Counted from the stretch's first letter, positions 23,419 through 35,630 are shown. The stretch is DNA of 64,000 bases from Bisporella sp. PMI_857 (GCA_021307315.1 JAJSPD010000038.1:186001-250000); one strand, 5' to 3'. Numbers and translations are program-made. The notes: generated by a model not told the origin, from the letters alone.

Positions 23419-25831
23419 TCATGCCATGATCCCGTTGGCACCCGTGCCTTTGCTCGCCTTCATCCTCTCCTTCCTCTTCTTCTCCTCGGCGAACCTTTCG
23501 CGCGCGAGCTGCAACGCCGTCTTCCCGTTCGTCGCCGGGGTCGTGACCTCTGCTCTCTTCTCCTGCTGCACCTGCTGTGCGCTCTTCAGCTTCTTCTTCT
23601 CCTTCTTCGCCTTCCTCGCCTCCGCAGGCGTGATCGGCGCTGTGGAGAACTCCTTCCTGCCTCCCTTCGCGATCTCCACCTCCTCTTTGCTCAGCATACC
23701 GATCGGCGCGTTGCCAGGTTGCGTGGCAGCGATGCTCAGGGGCGGCGGCGGCGTGGGCTGCAGTGACTTCGCCCAGCTGACCCATTCCGAGCGTCGCCTC
23801 TTTAATAGATCGCAACTCCAGTTCCGCCATACGATCCGCCCGGTCCACGAGTTTCGCAGCTGCTCTTCGTGGCCTAGGAGGGAGGCCGAGATGCGCTCTG
23901 CGAAGAGGAAGAGAGAGGGCGCGTTCAGGAGGAGGGAATCCAGGATGTGGGTTCCTACATTCGAGGAGGAGAGCGTTATGACGGGTGACGGGACGGATTC
24001 AGATGGGCAGAGGATGGCGGAGATTAGTTTTCGGCGGGAGGGAAGCGGTGTTAGGAGCGGGTGGAGTGCAGCTTGTAGGATGTGTGCTGTGGGTGTGTAG
24101 AGCGCTAGTGTATGGAGGGTGGAGGAAGGGAGGGCGAGGATCGCGTTGTGCATCAAGACAGAGGGAGGCCCTGGAATGTGTAGCAGTGATTGTGCAAGTA
24201 GCGAGCCGTGAAGTTGTTCGGGTGATGTTGTGGGGTTTGGCGGGGCCTGATTATCATCAGTGGTAGTTCGAGGTAGGACAGTCGTTGTGAGAGCGGGCAG
24301 GTCAATTATGCATGCCATATTCAATAAGAGAGTGCTGGGATCTGAGCCGTAAGCTGTGCCAATGGCTTCGGTCAAGGGATTAGTGTCGATGCTGCGTGCG
24401 TGGCATCGCTCGATAAGCGTTTTAATGGGTATAGTGCGTTTTCGTTCAATGAGGCCGCTGATATGCGGGAGCATTGCTGTTACGCATTCTTCGAGATCTT
24501 CTTTTGAGAGGCGGGTGAGTACTTTTATGGCGACGTAGGAGGCGATTTCGTTCCTTGCGAGTGAGGCAATCCGGTCTTTGAATATAGTGCGGTAGATCTG
24601 TTTGAATGTCTTTCCGGGAACGAATGTCACGATAGCCTCCAGGAGGCGCGACCCCACAGGGTCATACATAAGGCCATTGATCAAAATAGCTGACTGAGAA
24701 TTCTCGTTCGTGATATCGTCCGGAAGAAGAACCGATATGATGCTTTTCTGCCCCTCTGCCTTCTTGGTTTTGGATGCAAGGTCGAGCTCTAAGAGAAGTT
24801 GCAGGGTTGGATTTCCGGATTCGTGTGTTGCAAGGATTTTGATGAAGGATTCATCCATGCTTGCTACAATATCAGAGATTATCTTATCAATAGCGAAGAC
24901 GAATGACTCTGGCACTGCACGTTTGGGGAGGGAGAACTCGGCGTCTAGGTTGCTAATCTGGATCTTTTCTTTCCGTTTTGATTGTAGGACAGATTTGGTA
25001 CTGGATTTTTCCAAGGGCCTGCCGGAAAGGATTATCAACAAGACACGGAGTGTATGCGACTTATATCATAGTTAGCCATATTCCCAAAGAGAATAAATCA
25101 TCCATGCTAAATATTTCACACAAACGACCTAAGTATGTTGTAAACGATGCACTTACTGCAAATCTGTCCGTCAGAAGAGCCGTCATGCTGCCATCTAATT
25201 CATCCAATGTTAGCAGAAACAAATCCTCCATAGAAGGTAATGTTTCCGCGCCATCTTCCTCCTCTACCTTCTTCACAACTTCTGTCAGTTCTTGTATCAC
25301 TACCCCTGCACTCTGTATGAATAGCGCCTCGCAGCAATGGCTCGCAAAGCGGTGTTGCACTAGATGTGCAAAATTTCCCTTGAACTTCTCAAACAACTTC
25401 TTCTTCTGCGTCGTTGTGCTCAACAAGATCAATCTCTCCATCAACCGCGAACAACTCTGCGAGCATGCAATTTTTAGCTCCTTGTTTTCTGCCTCCTTGA
25501 AAACATTTGCCAGAAATAAGCCGCGTTCTTCGTCTGAGGGGAAGTCATTCAGCGCTAACAGCTCGTCTGCGCGACGAAAGTATTCTTGCTCTTCGTCCTC
25601 AAGCATGCCGTAAAATGGCCTGTCATTCGCGACTTCTCCTGGATCTTCCATGAACGCATCTTCGAGACCTGTGATCTTCTGTTTCTTGGACTTGCGAGGC
25701 TGCTCGACATCGAGGTCTTCAAGCAGCTCACTGGCTTTTTCACGTTTGCTGTGCGCATTTTCTATTGCTTCAGCTTTTCGTTTAAGCTTCTTCTCTTCTC
25801 GCCGTCCGCGGTTCTTATTTTCTCGAGGCAT
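23419..25831 (-). CDS. nop9: Nucleolar protein 9 (Pumilio-type RNA-binding, 40S biogenesis)
   Basis: Exons 25831..25157 and 25059..23419 with a 97-nt intron (GTAAGT donor, GGCTAAC branch) encode 771 aa. The basic N-terminus MPRENKNRGRREEKKLKRK is typical of Nop9. Pumilio-like repeats follow, for example NKELKIACSQSCSRLMERLI, LVQHRFASHCCEALF, DRFASHTLRVLLIILSG, YDPVGSRLLEAI and SSNVGTHILDSLL. The C-terminus is a Lys/Glu-rich helix (ERFAEEKKRKERMKA). Nop9 binds pre-rRNA near the 20S site D region in the nucleolus and controls its cleavage to 18S. An in-frame Met at 25993 would add 54 residues with a less typical sequence, so MPREN was chosen as the start. Intact. Confidence 0.94.
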
Positions 25832-26111
25832 TGTGAGCGTTACACTACGTCGAGAATGCTTGCTTGTGAGATTAGTTGCCGGCGGGGCGGACTGTGGTTG
25901 TCGCAAAAAAAATATTAATTCTGCCGGATATTGGAAGCTGGGGAAGTTCACCGCTTTCCGGCATCGTCTCGGCACACGTGATTTACAAGGCACGTCATTT
26001 ATAGCTCACATTTTTCATTTTTTCGGTTCTAAATGCCTTATCTAAAAACAATTTTGACTTCGCTAGTATTTGAATGTAATTCTCACTTCTGTATATATTT
26101 GCACTCGTATC

Positions 26112-27959
26112 ATGACTTCTAATGGCACCAAAACCCCAGTTCTAAACGGGCAAAAATCTCTTGACCGAGCAGAGGAGGTTGACGATGTAAGTGGCAGGTG
26201 TCAGTCCCAACCATTGTACCATATCCCACTGCTTTATCATAGTAGCACAAGAGTAGATTATTGACTTCTATAGTTACTCAAAGCCGTACAAGGTCTCATA
26301 ATACCTTTCATCAAATCTGCTGATGAAGACGCCGAGACAAAGCACACCGGCCGTGGCTTGGCAATCCCTGACGGCACTCCGCGAACGAGTTTGGTGGAAT
26401 ATCACCGCCCTGAAAAGCTCCTTCAACTGCTAGATTTCTCTTTACCTGGAGACGGGAGAGGCAAGGAAGGATTACTACAGACCGTTGAGCAAGTGCTCAA
26501 GTATAGTGTAAATACCTGGGATCAGGGATTTTTGGACAAGCTATATGCGAGTACGAATGCCGTATGCGGACTTCCGAGCATCCTATGATATGAGGGCTGA
26601 ACAAGAACAGGTAGGGGTAGTCTCTGAGCTTTTGTTGTCCGTATTGAATACGAATGTAAGGGATTCTGAATCCATGTTTGAGAGAGCTGGTGTTAAGCAG
26701 CGTCTAGTTACATGTCTTCCAAGTTTCGCCGGCGCTCTCAATAATTGAGAAGACTACCGCAAAGCAGTTTGCAAAACTCTTTGGATTCGATGGCCCTTAT
26801 ACAGGAGGTATCTCCACTCAAGGTGGAAGCGCTTCGAACACTACATCCATAATCATTGCTCGGAATACTCTCTTTCGTACGTCCATTTTCTATAAGTCAG
26901 TTATTTCAGAAGCTCTAATTCAGAGCATTTTTTAGTCGAGTATTTCCACACTCCATTTGTGAATCGGTTTTCAATTGCGTTTTAACTCATCACTAACCAT
27001 CCACAGCCGATTCAAAAATAAAGGGCAATGGAAATCACCAATTTGTCCTTTTCACTTCAGAACATGGTCACTACTCTTTAGAAAAAGCCGCGCAGATGTG
27101 TGGCCTAGGTACTGACAACGTAATATCCGTCCCAGTTGATAAAACCGGACGCCTAATCCCGTCGGAACTTGATCGTCTGATCATAACCGCCAAGGCGCAA
27201 GGGAAAACGCCTTTCTACGTCAACGCCACAGCTGGCACCACAGTTCTCGGCTCTTATGACCTGTTTGAGTCCATTTCAGAAATTTGCAAGAAGCATAACC
27301 TATGGCTGCATATCGACGCCTCATGGGGAGGGCCTGTGGCCTTCTCGGAGAAGTATAGGTATAAATTACACGGTTCTCATCTCGCGGACTCGCTAGCCGT
27401 AAATCCTCATAAGATGCTCGGCACGCCTCTGACATGCAGCTTCTTGTTAGGCCCTGACTTGAGAGTTTTCCATAAAGCGAATACCTTACCGGCTGCATAT
27501 TTGTTTCATGAGGAATCGGGTGGCGATGGCGAAGTATGGGATCTTGCGGATCTGACGCTGCAGTGTGGCCGGAGGGGCGACTCGCTTAAGTTAGCCCTTA
27601 GCTGGATATACCACGGCTCCTCAGGATTTGCGTCCCAAATTGATCATGCATTTGATCTCGCATCTTACTTTGCCCAAAGAGTAGAGGATCATGATGATCT
27701 GGTCCTAGTGTCAGAAAATCCCCCGCCATGCCTACAGGTCTGCTTCTATTATGCGAAGGGAGGAAAGCTGGGCAGCGAAGAAGAGAACGAGAAAATCACT
27801 AGCGGCGTTGTAAAGGCATTGATACCGCGGGGGTTTATGGTGGACTATGCACCTGGGGAACAAGGCGGCATGTTCAGGGTTGTGGTTAACATACAGACGA
27901 GGAAGGGGACGATTGATGGGCTGATTAAAGGAATCGAAGAGGTTGCAGCAAGCGTTTAG
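26112..27959 (+). CDS. PLP-dependent group II decarboxylase (glutamate / cysteine-sulfinate type)
   Basis: Five exons: 26112..26186, 26274..26561, 26611..26655, 26708..26876 and 27007..27959. The product is 509 aa. Signature elements are WDQGFLDKLYASTNAVGVVS, VSPALSIIEKTTAKQFAKLF, GGISTQGGSASNTTSIIIAR, FTSEHGHYSLEKAA, VNATAGTTVLGSYD, HIDASWGGP (PLP-contacting Asp, about residue 296) and NPHKMLG, where Lys328 would form the Schiff base. These place it with glutamate, cysteine-sulfinate and aromatic amino acid decarboxylases that release CO2 from an L-amino acid. The exact substrate (glutamate to GABA, or cysteine sulfinate to hypotaurine) is not decided by sequence alone. All splice junctions keep frame. 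It is divergent from NOP9, with only 280 bp between the two starts, so the promoters share this spacer. Confidence 0.92.
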
Positions 27960-28176
27960 ACATTAAATGTAAACTACTTAGAAGGGGTTTTTTTGCGTCC
28001 TGAGTATTATTGATATCGCGTTGACGGTACGCATCAATCTCATCTGCAGCCGTCTTTTAGTTTCTGAGGCAGTAATAAATGCTGTCACAGCTAAAGACGA
28101 CCCCGCCCTCCCCAACATTTCTGTAGGATTGATGCTATACAACCGTTAATTTTTTTTCATCTGCCCAGTTTTCCAT

Positions 28177-28625
28177 CTAAGGATCCATGTTCTTTCTTAC
28201 CTTGTTATCAAGATAACACTTGTAATGCTCCGTGCTGGTGCTCAGCACGCGAAACCCATCGCCGACGGCGGTGAACAGCGGGCGGCTCTGCGCGTCCGCC
28301 GCAAGAGCAACCCTCCAGTGGCCACCGTTATTATTGAAATCACCCTCGACGAAGCCGACGCCCTCCCAATGCTGGATATGGCCGATGTTGTAACGGTAGG
28401 TGTAGCCCCGGCCGGGCTGCGCATTGGCATCATCGGCGTAGTAGTGGATCTCGCTTGACACGCGATTTCCCGACTCGCCAAAGCCGCAATTCACGAGGTG
28501 CACACCCCTAGAGAGAGAGAGAGAACGAGTTAGGGTATATAGGATTGGATTTGCGTAGGTTCTTACTGGATAGCGAGGGTCCGTTCGGCGAGGAGCGTTG
28601 CTACGAGCGCCAGTTGTTTCCACAT
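28177..28625 (-). CDS. Small secreted protein, unknown family
   Basis: Exons 28625..28567 and 28507..28177 join across a 59-nt intron (GTAAGA donor, CCTAAC branch, a pure CT-repeat tract before the acceptor) and encode 129 aa. The N-terminus MWKQLALVATLLAERTLAIQ is a signal peptide. The mature part is rich in Tyr, Asn and Gly (EIHYYADDANAQPGRGY, EGDFNNNGGHWRVAL) with two Cys (VNCGFG, YKCYL), enough for one disulfide. Near the 3' end NK|GTAAGA resembles another donor with a possible acceptor near 28112, which would replace the last residues, so the C-terminus is uncertain. No family was recognised. It is a plausible effector or host-interaction protein by size and secretion only. Confidence 0.66.
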
Positions 28626-29575
28626 GGTGTAGAGTTTTAATGTGCTTTGATGGGAAAAAGTCTTTTGAAACTTCGCTGAAAGCTAGATATCAAAGTTCTT
28701 TCTTCTTGACGACACATTCGAACCTTTATATATTCACAAGGTCGACTAGCATATAAGGTCATGTGACCCGGTCCGTCAGCTGAAGCCGAAATAGGCAAGT
28801 TTCGAATGCGAATAGTTGCATCGGCTATGAGAAATCTGAAAAATTCTTACATCAGATTCAAGCCACTTTCCCTATATAGAAGTTAATCAGCTACATTCAT
28901 ATTGGTAGCTGTCAATGTCCGCATTAGGTTGAGAAATAGATTCTTGGAATGTCCCCTATTGAATGGAAATTGTATTTCATTTACGTTGTATTCTCAACGG
29001 TATTTTACCCACTCCGACGCGCCAAGTAAGCCTCGATACATTTAACCATCCGGGACATATCTTTTCATTGCTCCTAGCCACCCGTCCTCCAGCCCAGATG
29101 TGGAAATAACCGTTGGCAGAAGCCGAACGAAAGCTATACCCTCTGCTCAGGCATTCTTTTCTTCTTACAACCAAGATCCACTAAAAATTCTACATATCTC
29201 CTGATCCCTCAATACGAACTGTTAGATCAGTAGTCGAGTTTGGTGTTACTGCGCCTCCAAACTCCTCGCTAAAGCCCCTGAAGCAGTGACTAATTAGGCT
29301 GTATTCGTTTCTGTACTTATGCAGCGTTAATAAGCTGACAAAAATCCCATCAGAGATCTTTTAGTACTGAGCGCCAAACTTATTACCACGAACCACCCTA
29401 AGACATGGAGATCAACATGACATCGATCACATGACGACGCCTTGTCGAAGACAATACTTACTAAGCAGCGGAAACCGCAACACTATATCTCGACAAGTCA
29501 ATTTTGTCTCCTTCGTTTTTATCTTAAAAATCTTATTAATTAAATACGTAGAGGAACCTGCAAATTTTGACAGCC
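28626..29575. other. Divergent intergenic region
   Basis: This is the promoter region shared by the small secreted protein (minus) and the hydroxyacid dehydrogenase (plus). On the minus strand TATATAAAGG lies at 28732-28723, about 100 nt upstream of the secreted-protein ATG. No gene was seen. Confidence 0.5.
28723..28732 (-). promoter_or_regulatory. TATA box of the small secreted protein gene
   Basis: TATATAAAGG on the minus strand lies about 98 nt upstream of the ATG at 28625, a normal fungal spacing. This is inferred from position and motif only. Confidence 0.45.
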
Positions 29576-30648
29576 ATGATGGATCAAAAACCTATCTCCA
29601 TCATCCGCCTCGACGCAGCAGTCGGGGGCGGAAACCCTACCTTCACCTTCCCACATACCTACATCCCCCACCCCGACACCCCCAAGTCTGATCCCGCCGT
29701 TATATCCGCCCTACAATCCGTCTCCGCGGATGTCGTGATCACAACGCGTGTCCCCATCACCGCGGGCGTCCTCGCTGCTTGCCCGTCACTGAAACTCGTC
29801 GCTGTCTGGGCGATCGGTAGCGATCATATAGATCTCGCGGCGTGCAAAGAGAAAGGCGTGAGGGTTTGTAACATCCCCGCCGCGAGCAACGAAGCCGTGG
29901 CTGAGCATGCCATTTCGTTGTATTTCAGCCTGAGGAGGAGGATCGTGTATCTGCATGAGTTGACGAGGGCTGGGAAGGAGTGGGTTTCGCGGGGAAGCCT
30001 GGCGGGGGAGTTTGGAGGAAAGATTCCGGGGACGGCGAGGGAGGAGGTTCTGAGTGTTTTTGGAGCGGGAGAACTAGGTCTATCGTCCCCTTTATTTTGT
30101 TTGGACGGGTCGGAGCGGTTGAGGGTATAGCAGGCTGATGCGTAACAGGCAATCGGGTCGCAAATATCGGGCGAGCCCTGGGCATGGAAGTCATCTTTGC
30201 GGAGCGGAAAGGTGTTCCTGCGTCTGAAGTCCGGGAAGGTCGGACGGAATTCACGGAGGCGATCAGGATATCCACGGTGTTGGTGCTCACGTTGCCTCTT
30301 GCGCCATCAACACTCAATCTCATCTCCACACCTGAGCTGGATCTGATGCGGCCAGATGCGCTTCTGATCAACGTAGCGAGAGGTGGTATCGTAGATGAAG
30401 ATGCTCTTGTGGAAGCGCTGAAAGCAGGAAAACTTGGAGGCGTAGCCACGGATGTCTTTGCTGTAGAGCCGGCGGACAAGGATAATGTGCTGGTGAAGGC
30501 TGCGGGAGAGGATTGGAGCAGAGGAAGGCTGGTACTTACTCCCCATTTGGCATGGTTTGCGCAGAGCAGTATCAAGAAGCTCGAAAGAGTGACGGAGGAG
30601 AATATCGAGGGATGGTTAAAGGGAGATTTGAGGAATGTGGTATTGTAG
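29576..30648 (+). CDS. D-isomer-specific 2-hydroxyacid dehydrogenase
   Basis: Exons 29576..30077 and 30149..30648 (71-nt intron, GTCTAT donor, GTAACAG acceptor) encode 333 aa. The substrate domain flanks a Rossmann domain with the dinucleotide motif FGAGELGNRVANIGRALG spanning the splice junction. The catalytic set is complete: Arg245 (NVARGGIVDEDAL), Glu274 (DVFAVEPAD) and His300 (LTPHLAWF). CNIPAASNEAVAEHA is the usual helix before the Rossmann fold. The family reduces 2-keto acids such as hydroxypyruvate or glyoxylate with NAD(P)H. The sequence resembles fungal glycerate dehydrogenase-like members, but the substrate is open. Two adjacent ATGs (29576 and 29579) are both usable. Confidence 0.93.
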
Positions 30649-31474
30649 AATGGGAGAAATTTTGATAGACTACGTCTGTCTTGCTACTCGGCTAAGTCAA
30701 GCGAAACAGCCACAGTGACATAAATATGGAAGAATAGATAATAAACTTGGAAGTTATCCGTTGTTGGTGTATATAGCTCTTGGCAATGCAAAAAGGAAAA
30801 AAACAGGAATTGAGAAACTATTGTACATGCTATTGACAATATCGAGTTACGATGTGAAAAACAACGTCCGAGCATCTATGTAGAGTCAGAGCGCGGTAAT
30901 ATTCTTCATAAAAGAAGGACCGCAATTTGCCAATCCATGCTCAAATAGCACATGATTTACCCCTTCGCTTAGCTATCGAGCTTCCTAAAAGAGAACGCGC
31001 CTCGGCATCTATTTCGCTTACCCACGTCCAGCATCTCAATTCCACTGAATACAATTCAAGTTGAGTTCAAACCTTCGGGCAATAGACTATGACTATGTAT
31101 ATGTGACTTTGAATTCAAGAAAGGCTGAGAGAGAGCACATTTTTCTGATGTGATGGAACTTTGTCCAGGCTTTTGTTGCTCGTATTCGATGCTGCGCCGC
31201 GCCTCACCTAGAGATGACTCTTTTCCCGGTATTATCTTGGCGTTAAAATTTCCTTAAATGAGCTTCAGCGCCAGGCGGCAGGATGTTGGTCACTATACAC
31301 TCGTTTTCTTCATTTTGGTTTAATGTGATGTTTTTAACTTGGCAATTGTTACTTTAATAGTTGGTGGCAACCGTGGTTCTGTCAAAACGCGAGAATATAT
31401 TTTCTGGAAGCGCTGCTAGTTCTGGTGGTCACGAGATTTGAAGGGGATAAGCGTCATCACTCAAGCGTTGCACG
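30649..31474. other. Intergenic, no supported gene
   Basis: This is the 3' flank of the hydroxyacid dehydrogenase and the promoter region of the aspartic peptidase homologue. Nothing distinct was seen. Confidence 0.5.
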
Positions 31475-32966
31475 ATGGAGTTTTCCTATTTTCGCGGGTC
31501 GACGAGTTTGGCGTTTCTCCTGGGTGTCGCCCAGCTCATCATAGCAGAGCCCACTGTCTTTCCGCTCTCTCGTAGTTGGGACAACGACACCTACACAATC
31601 GATGTTGCGGTGGGAAATCCAAAACAAAACATCAGGCTCGCAGTTGATATCGGCTCCTACGCCACCTTCTTGGTGGATAACTGTTCCAGCCTCTACTTTG
31701 ATGAGGACAAATGTGTCGAGTATGGGACTTACAATGAGAGTCTGAGTACAAGCAGTACCTATATCAGCACCAGTTATGAAGAGAGCTGGTTGGACTTGCA
31801 AGATGGGGACAGTCATCGGCTCATGTATTACGCTGATGATTTTACCATTGGTGGTTCTGGTAGGTATCATTCGCCTTTGTGGACAGGACAGGCTGATGAA
31901 TAACAGCGGCACTGAAGAATATTACTGTTGGCATTAGCGACTATCCGACGACCATACAGTATGGAAGTCTAGGCCTCGGTTTTGGGAAGGGAATCAACAG
32001 TAATCACTCTAACATCATTGATGAGCTGCAAGGCCAGGGAATTACGAAGACAAAGGCTTTTAGCTTGACACTCGACCAGAACGACATTGATAAAGGCTCT
32101 CTGATTTTTGGAGGCGTGGATACTAAGAAGTTTGGTGGTGCTTTACAAAAACGGCCCATTCAGCCCGCGCCAGATAAAAGATCGAGTTTCGATGAATATC
32201 GGTGAGATGCGAAATCTATTTACCAGACAAAATTCTTGGCTGACCTGGTTCCAGATACTGGTTCAATGTGGACAATGTAACACTAAATAATCCAGATGTA
32301 GGAAGCACGACTACGGTTCCCGGCTTCACAGCGATGCCACAAACGATCAATGCACATAGCTACTTACCCACCAAAATCGTCCAAACCGTCGCATCTGCAT
32401 TTCTTATCCACAACATCTCGGACGATTCGTACGGATCAGATTGGTATGTCATAAACTGCGAGTGGCGGAATTGGGTCAACGGATCACTGGACCTCCAGTT
32501 CGGCAACTTAAATATCAGCATCCCGTATCGCGAGCTGGTGATCCGACAAGACGGTATTTCGGATGTGGAGACACCAGAATGTTACATAGGTGTTTTGCCG
32601 AGGGATGAAGGTGAGCTGGGAGACGGGATTTGGTATCTGGGACACGCATTCTTGAGGAAGGCGTACGCGGTATTTGATCAGGAGAGCAAGAGCGTTTGGC
32701 TGGCGAAGAAGGAGGATTGTGGGAGCGAGGTTGTAGAGATTGGAACGGAGGATGGTGCTATCGCCTCTATCACAGGACAGTGTGCTGGTGGGCTTGATGC
32801 AACTGGCGGTTCTAGCTCCACATCTAATGCTGGGACTGGGACGAGTACGAGCTCGGGCACCGGCTCAACGACGACAGGTGACAAGGGAAATGCATCTGAT
32901 CAAGTGCGGGTGTCGATGGCGGTTTTTATACTCTCTGCGTTTTCTTGGCTAGCTCTATGTTCATAA
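31475..32966 (+). CDS. GPI-type A1 aspartic peptidase homologue lacking the second catalytic Asp
   Basis: Exons 31475..31859, 31907..32201 and 32255..32966 give 463 aa. A signal peptide ends near residue 24. The A1 fold is recognisable from the IDVAVGNPKQNIRLAVDIGS strand, DDFTIGG, YGSLGLGFGKG, KAFSLTLDQND, GSLIFGGVDTKKF and WYLGHAFLRKAYAVFDQ. The first active-site motif reads DIGS (Asp58 kept, Thr replaced by Ile). The second site, normally D-T/S-G before a SYLP-like strand, reads TAMPQTINAHSYLP, so Gln256 replaces the catalytic Asp. A Ser/Thr/Gly-rich stalk and a hydrophobic C-terminus (MAVFILSAFSWLALCS) suggest GPI anchoring, as in yapsins. It is probably a cell-surface pseudopeptidase with a binding role. 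Confidence 0.88.
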
Positions 32967-34844
32967 TATTTAATGTCTAAGATAATATTACTTGTCTCGC
33001 GTATGTTGCTGAACTAGCTCACCCCAATTTCGCCCCATTTTACAGTTATCACTTAAGGTTAGAGTCACAATAATGAAACCTTGTGGCTTAACAAACTAAC
33101 TTTCGATCTAAGCTTGCACTTAATCTTAAGATTGAGGGTTTTGGTGTAGGTAGAAGAAAGTCCAAATGTTAAGAAATGACTTTGTTGATAACTGGTATTT
33201 GTCAAGTGGGTGTATTAATTTACGGACTCCACGAGCTTGGCTCCATCCCCTCATCCCACACCGTACAATTTGAATATCTGAGTGTCACAAACGTCTTCTC
33301 CACAGTAGTCATCATCGCATAGAAAAATGACATCTAATTGTCTTGGCCTTGGTGGTCATAACGCGTTCTCCAAATTGGAAACCAATAGGTATTGTTTCTA
33401 TTGTCCTTCCGTAAGGTTACACTCAACACACATATTGTTTGCCAGGGTGATCTCGACACAGCAGCTCTCACCCACCCAACCCTTGATTTGGATATCGGAG
33501 ATCCAATTCTGGCCTTCCATCTGTCCGACTCTGCGTATTTGGGCCGGATGGGCATCAAGATCAACCGCAGTCCCCTCAGGGTCAGGCCGTTTAAAGCCGT
33601 TCTCACCGTTAGTAAAAAAACGTGGAAAAACAACGGGGAAGTGTCGATCTCTTGGGGGAGGAGGATCTTCGGGCCTTCTAGAGCTCATTTGGCGAGTCGT
33701 TTGGTATCACCCTCCCGTTAAAACGGTGCCAAGATAGTTACATATTTGACCTTTTGGGACGTTGAAAATCCCCTTAACACCATTGATAAGTCACAGTAAT
33801 ATGGAAAGTGATGTGATATCCTGAATTAACTAAGCCTGAACCCCCCTCCTCTTGACCTATCCATAATCCGCGTTTGAATCCCCAGGAGTTCATGCTGTCA
33901 TCTGGAATGCTTGCCTTGAACTAATGCAGGAGAGCTTCGCCCGTCGTATCGTCTCACGACAGTAGCCCTCCGACACCACTCTACTGTAAAACCCCTAAAG
34001 CAGATCATCTCGCTGATTCGAGAGCATCATCACCACCATGTATGAATGCTCTCGCACAAACATGGCTTGCAGCACCAGTTCGGGTCTTCTCTCCCAATAT
34101 CAGACGAATTAAGTAGTATTGCTACCGGTTAAAATGTCCCGGTCAGAAATTGGTGGCGCTCACGATCGACAAACGACAAACGCCCAAAGCAACATCCAAT
34201 ACATGAAACTCCATACACTACACCGACCTTTCTTTCCCACCGAAATCATAATTTTCCTCCAGCAGCCCCAACTCTCTTTACAACGTCAACAAACTCTGCG
34301 CTCTTCTGACTCGGTTTACCTGGATTGGGAACGATCAGCCTTGCGCAAGACTCGAGGAGCACGCATGAAACGCATCTCGGACCCTGGTGAACCCACGAGC
34401 CTCTCCCCGCCACCTCCAAATTCCCTATCAGCGTAACCCTGGCCATATGAGACGATTCAATATCCAGCCTTCCACTTCCTCGACCACAAATCTTTTCCCC
34501 TTACGATAAGGCTTTCTTTTGCGACAAAGCATTGCGATAGGGGTGACTGCAGCTCAATCGAGGTTTGCTTTTTTTTCAACCAGGCAACTGCGATTGGGAG
34601 AGAGCGAGGAAGAAGAAAGGCCCGCACAGAGGTTCAGACGAGGGGTAGAACCTTGGGTGCTGCAAGAAACACCAGAGAGGGCACCGCGAGGATTGGTGAA
34701 GGACAAACTGGTAACGCTGGATTTCGCAGATTTCCTCCTCGATCCCGTGTGATCCTTCATCACGTCACATTCGTTCAACTACACCATCTACTTACACGCA
34801 GCTGCCCCCCCCCAGCTCACCGAGAATTACGAGACATATACAAG
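32967..34844. other. Intergenic, no supported gene
   Basis: Around 33330-33740 several overlapping ORFs of about 100-136 codons lie on both strands, but none shows a domain or a splice chain. From about 34100 to 34840 lies the leader of the Ras-like gene; its frame is open upstream of the chosen ATG from about 34653. Confidence 0.5.
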
Positions 34845-35630
34845 ATGAACGATTCTACGCCTCGAATAACGATCACAATCTGTGGTGACGGTGGATGTGG
34901 CAAATCATCAATAACCTTGCGTTTGGTACGCTCTCAATGGACACACGAATATGACCCTACGATAGAGGACTCGTACACGCTTACGCGCAATATCGACGGG
35001 CGAACCTACCACCTCTCCATCACAGATACGGCAGGGCAAGAAGAATACCGGGGGATGTGGGCATCTGCAAACCTGCGCTCGGATGCCTTCCTACTAGTCT
35101 ACGATATCACGTCCCTAAACAGCCTAGGCCAGCTCAACTACTTTAACGACCTCATTGACATGGAGACCGACACACGAGAAGAAGGCTGGGCAGAAGAGAC
35201 CGCACGCAGAGGTGAATCCGGACAAGGTTTCGTTCGACCTATCAAGATTGTTGCAGGGAACAAATGCGATTTACAGGCACAGAGACAAGTGAGCGCGCAG
35301 ATGGGCCTCGAATGGGCTAGGAAGCATGGCTGCGGGTTCATGGAGACCAGCGCGAGAAATACAGTCAATATCGAGGAGACGTTTGCGTTGATTGTGAGGA
35401 GGGTAGTGGAGGCGAGGAGGATTGCGAGCATGGATGATTCAGCGCAAAGACTGAGCAGTAGGAACACGATTGTAGGAAGTCAGACGCTTGGGACAAGAAG
35501 AGCGGTCACAGCACCTTTGAGCCCGTTGCCTGGAGGTCCGGAGAAGGAGATGGGCTTCCCTGATAGGAACGGAGAGAACAAACCCTCAAAGATCAAAGCA
35601 TTCTTCAAAAGACTGCGGTGCTGGCGATGA
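34845..35630 (+). CDS. Ras-like small GTPase without a canonical CAAX box
   Basis: A single exon encodes 261 aa. The G domain is complete: P-loop GDGGCGKS (residues 14-21), switch I YDPTIEDSY (37-44 region, identical in style to Ras), DTAGQEEY (61-68), NKCDL (139-143) and ETSA (167-170). A charged insert of about 20 residues (108-130) lies between the G3 and G4 motifs. After the G domain follow about 80 variable residues and a basic end, KAFFKRLRCWR. The only Cys near the end is at -3, so the usual -4 CAAX prenylation site is absent. Membrane attachment would have to rely on the basic/hydrophobic tail or another modification. The frame is open upstream to 34653, but the ATG at 34845 gives the family start. 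Confidence 0.93.
   Translation: MNDSTPRITITICGDGGCGKSSITLRLVRSQWTHEYDPTIEDSYTLTRNIDGRTYHLSITDTAGQEEYRGMWASANLRSDAFLLVYDITSLNSLGQLNYFNDLIDMETDTREEGWAEETARRGESGQGFVRPIKIVAGNKCDLQAQRQVSAQMGLEWARKHGCGFMETSARNTVNIEETFALIVRRVVEARRIASMDDSAQRLSSRNTIVGSQTLGTRRAVTAPLSPLPGGPEKEMGFPDRNGENKPSKIKAFFKRLRCWR

Noticed and set aside
23300..24266. Long plus-strand ORFs opposite NOP9
   Set aside because: Antisense shadows of the NOP9 coding region, rich in residues expected from reverse-complemented codons.
33327..33737. Overlapping ORFs of 96-136 codons on both strands
   Set aside because: Open in many frames at once, which reflects local composition; no family resemblance.
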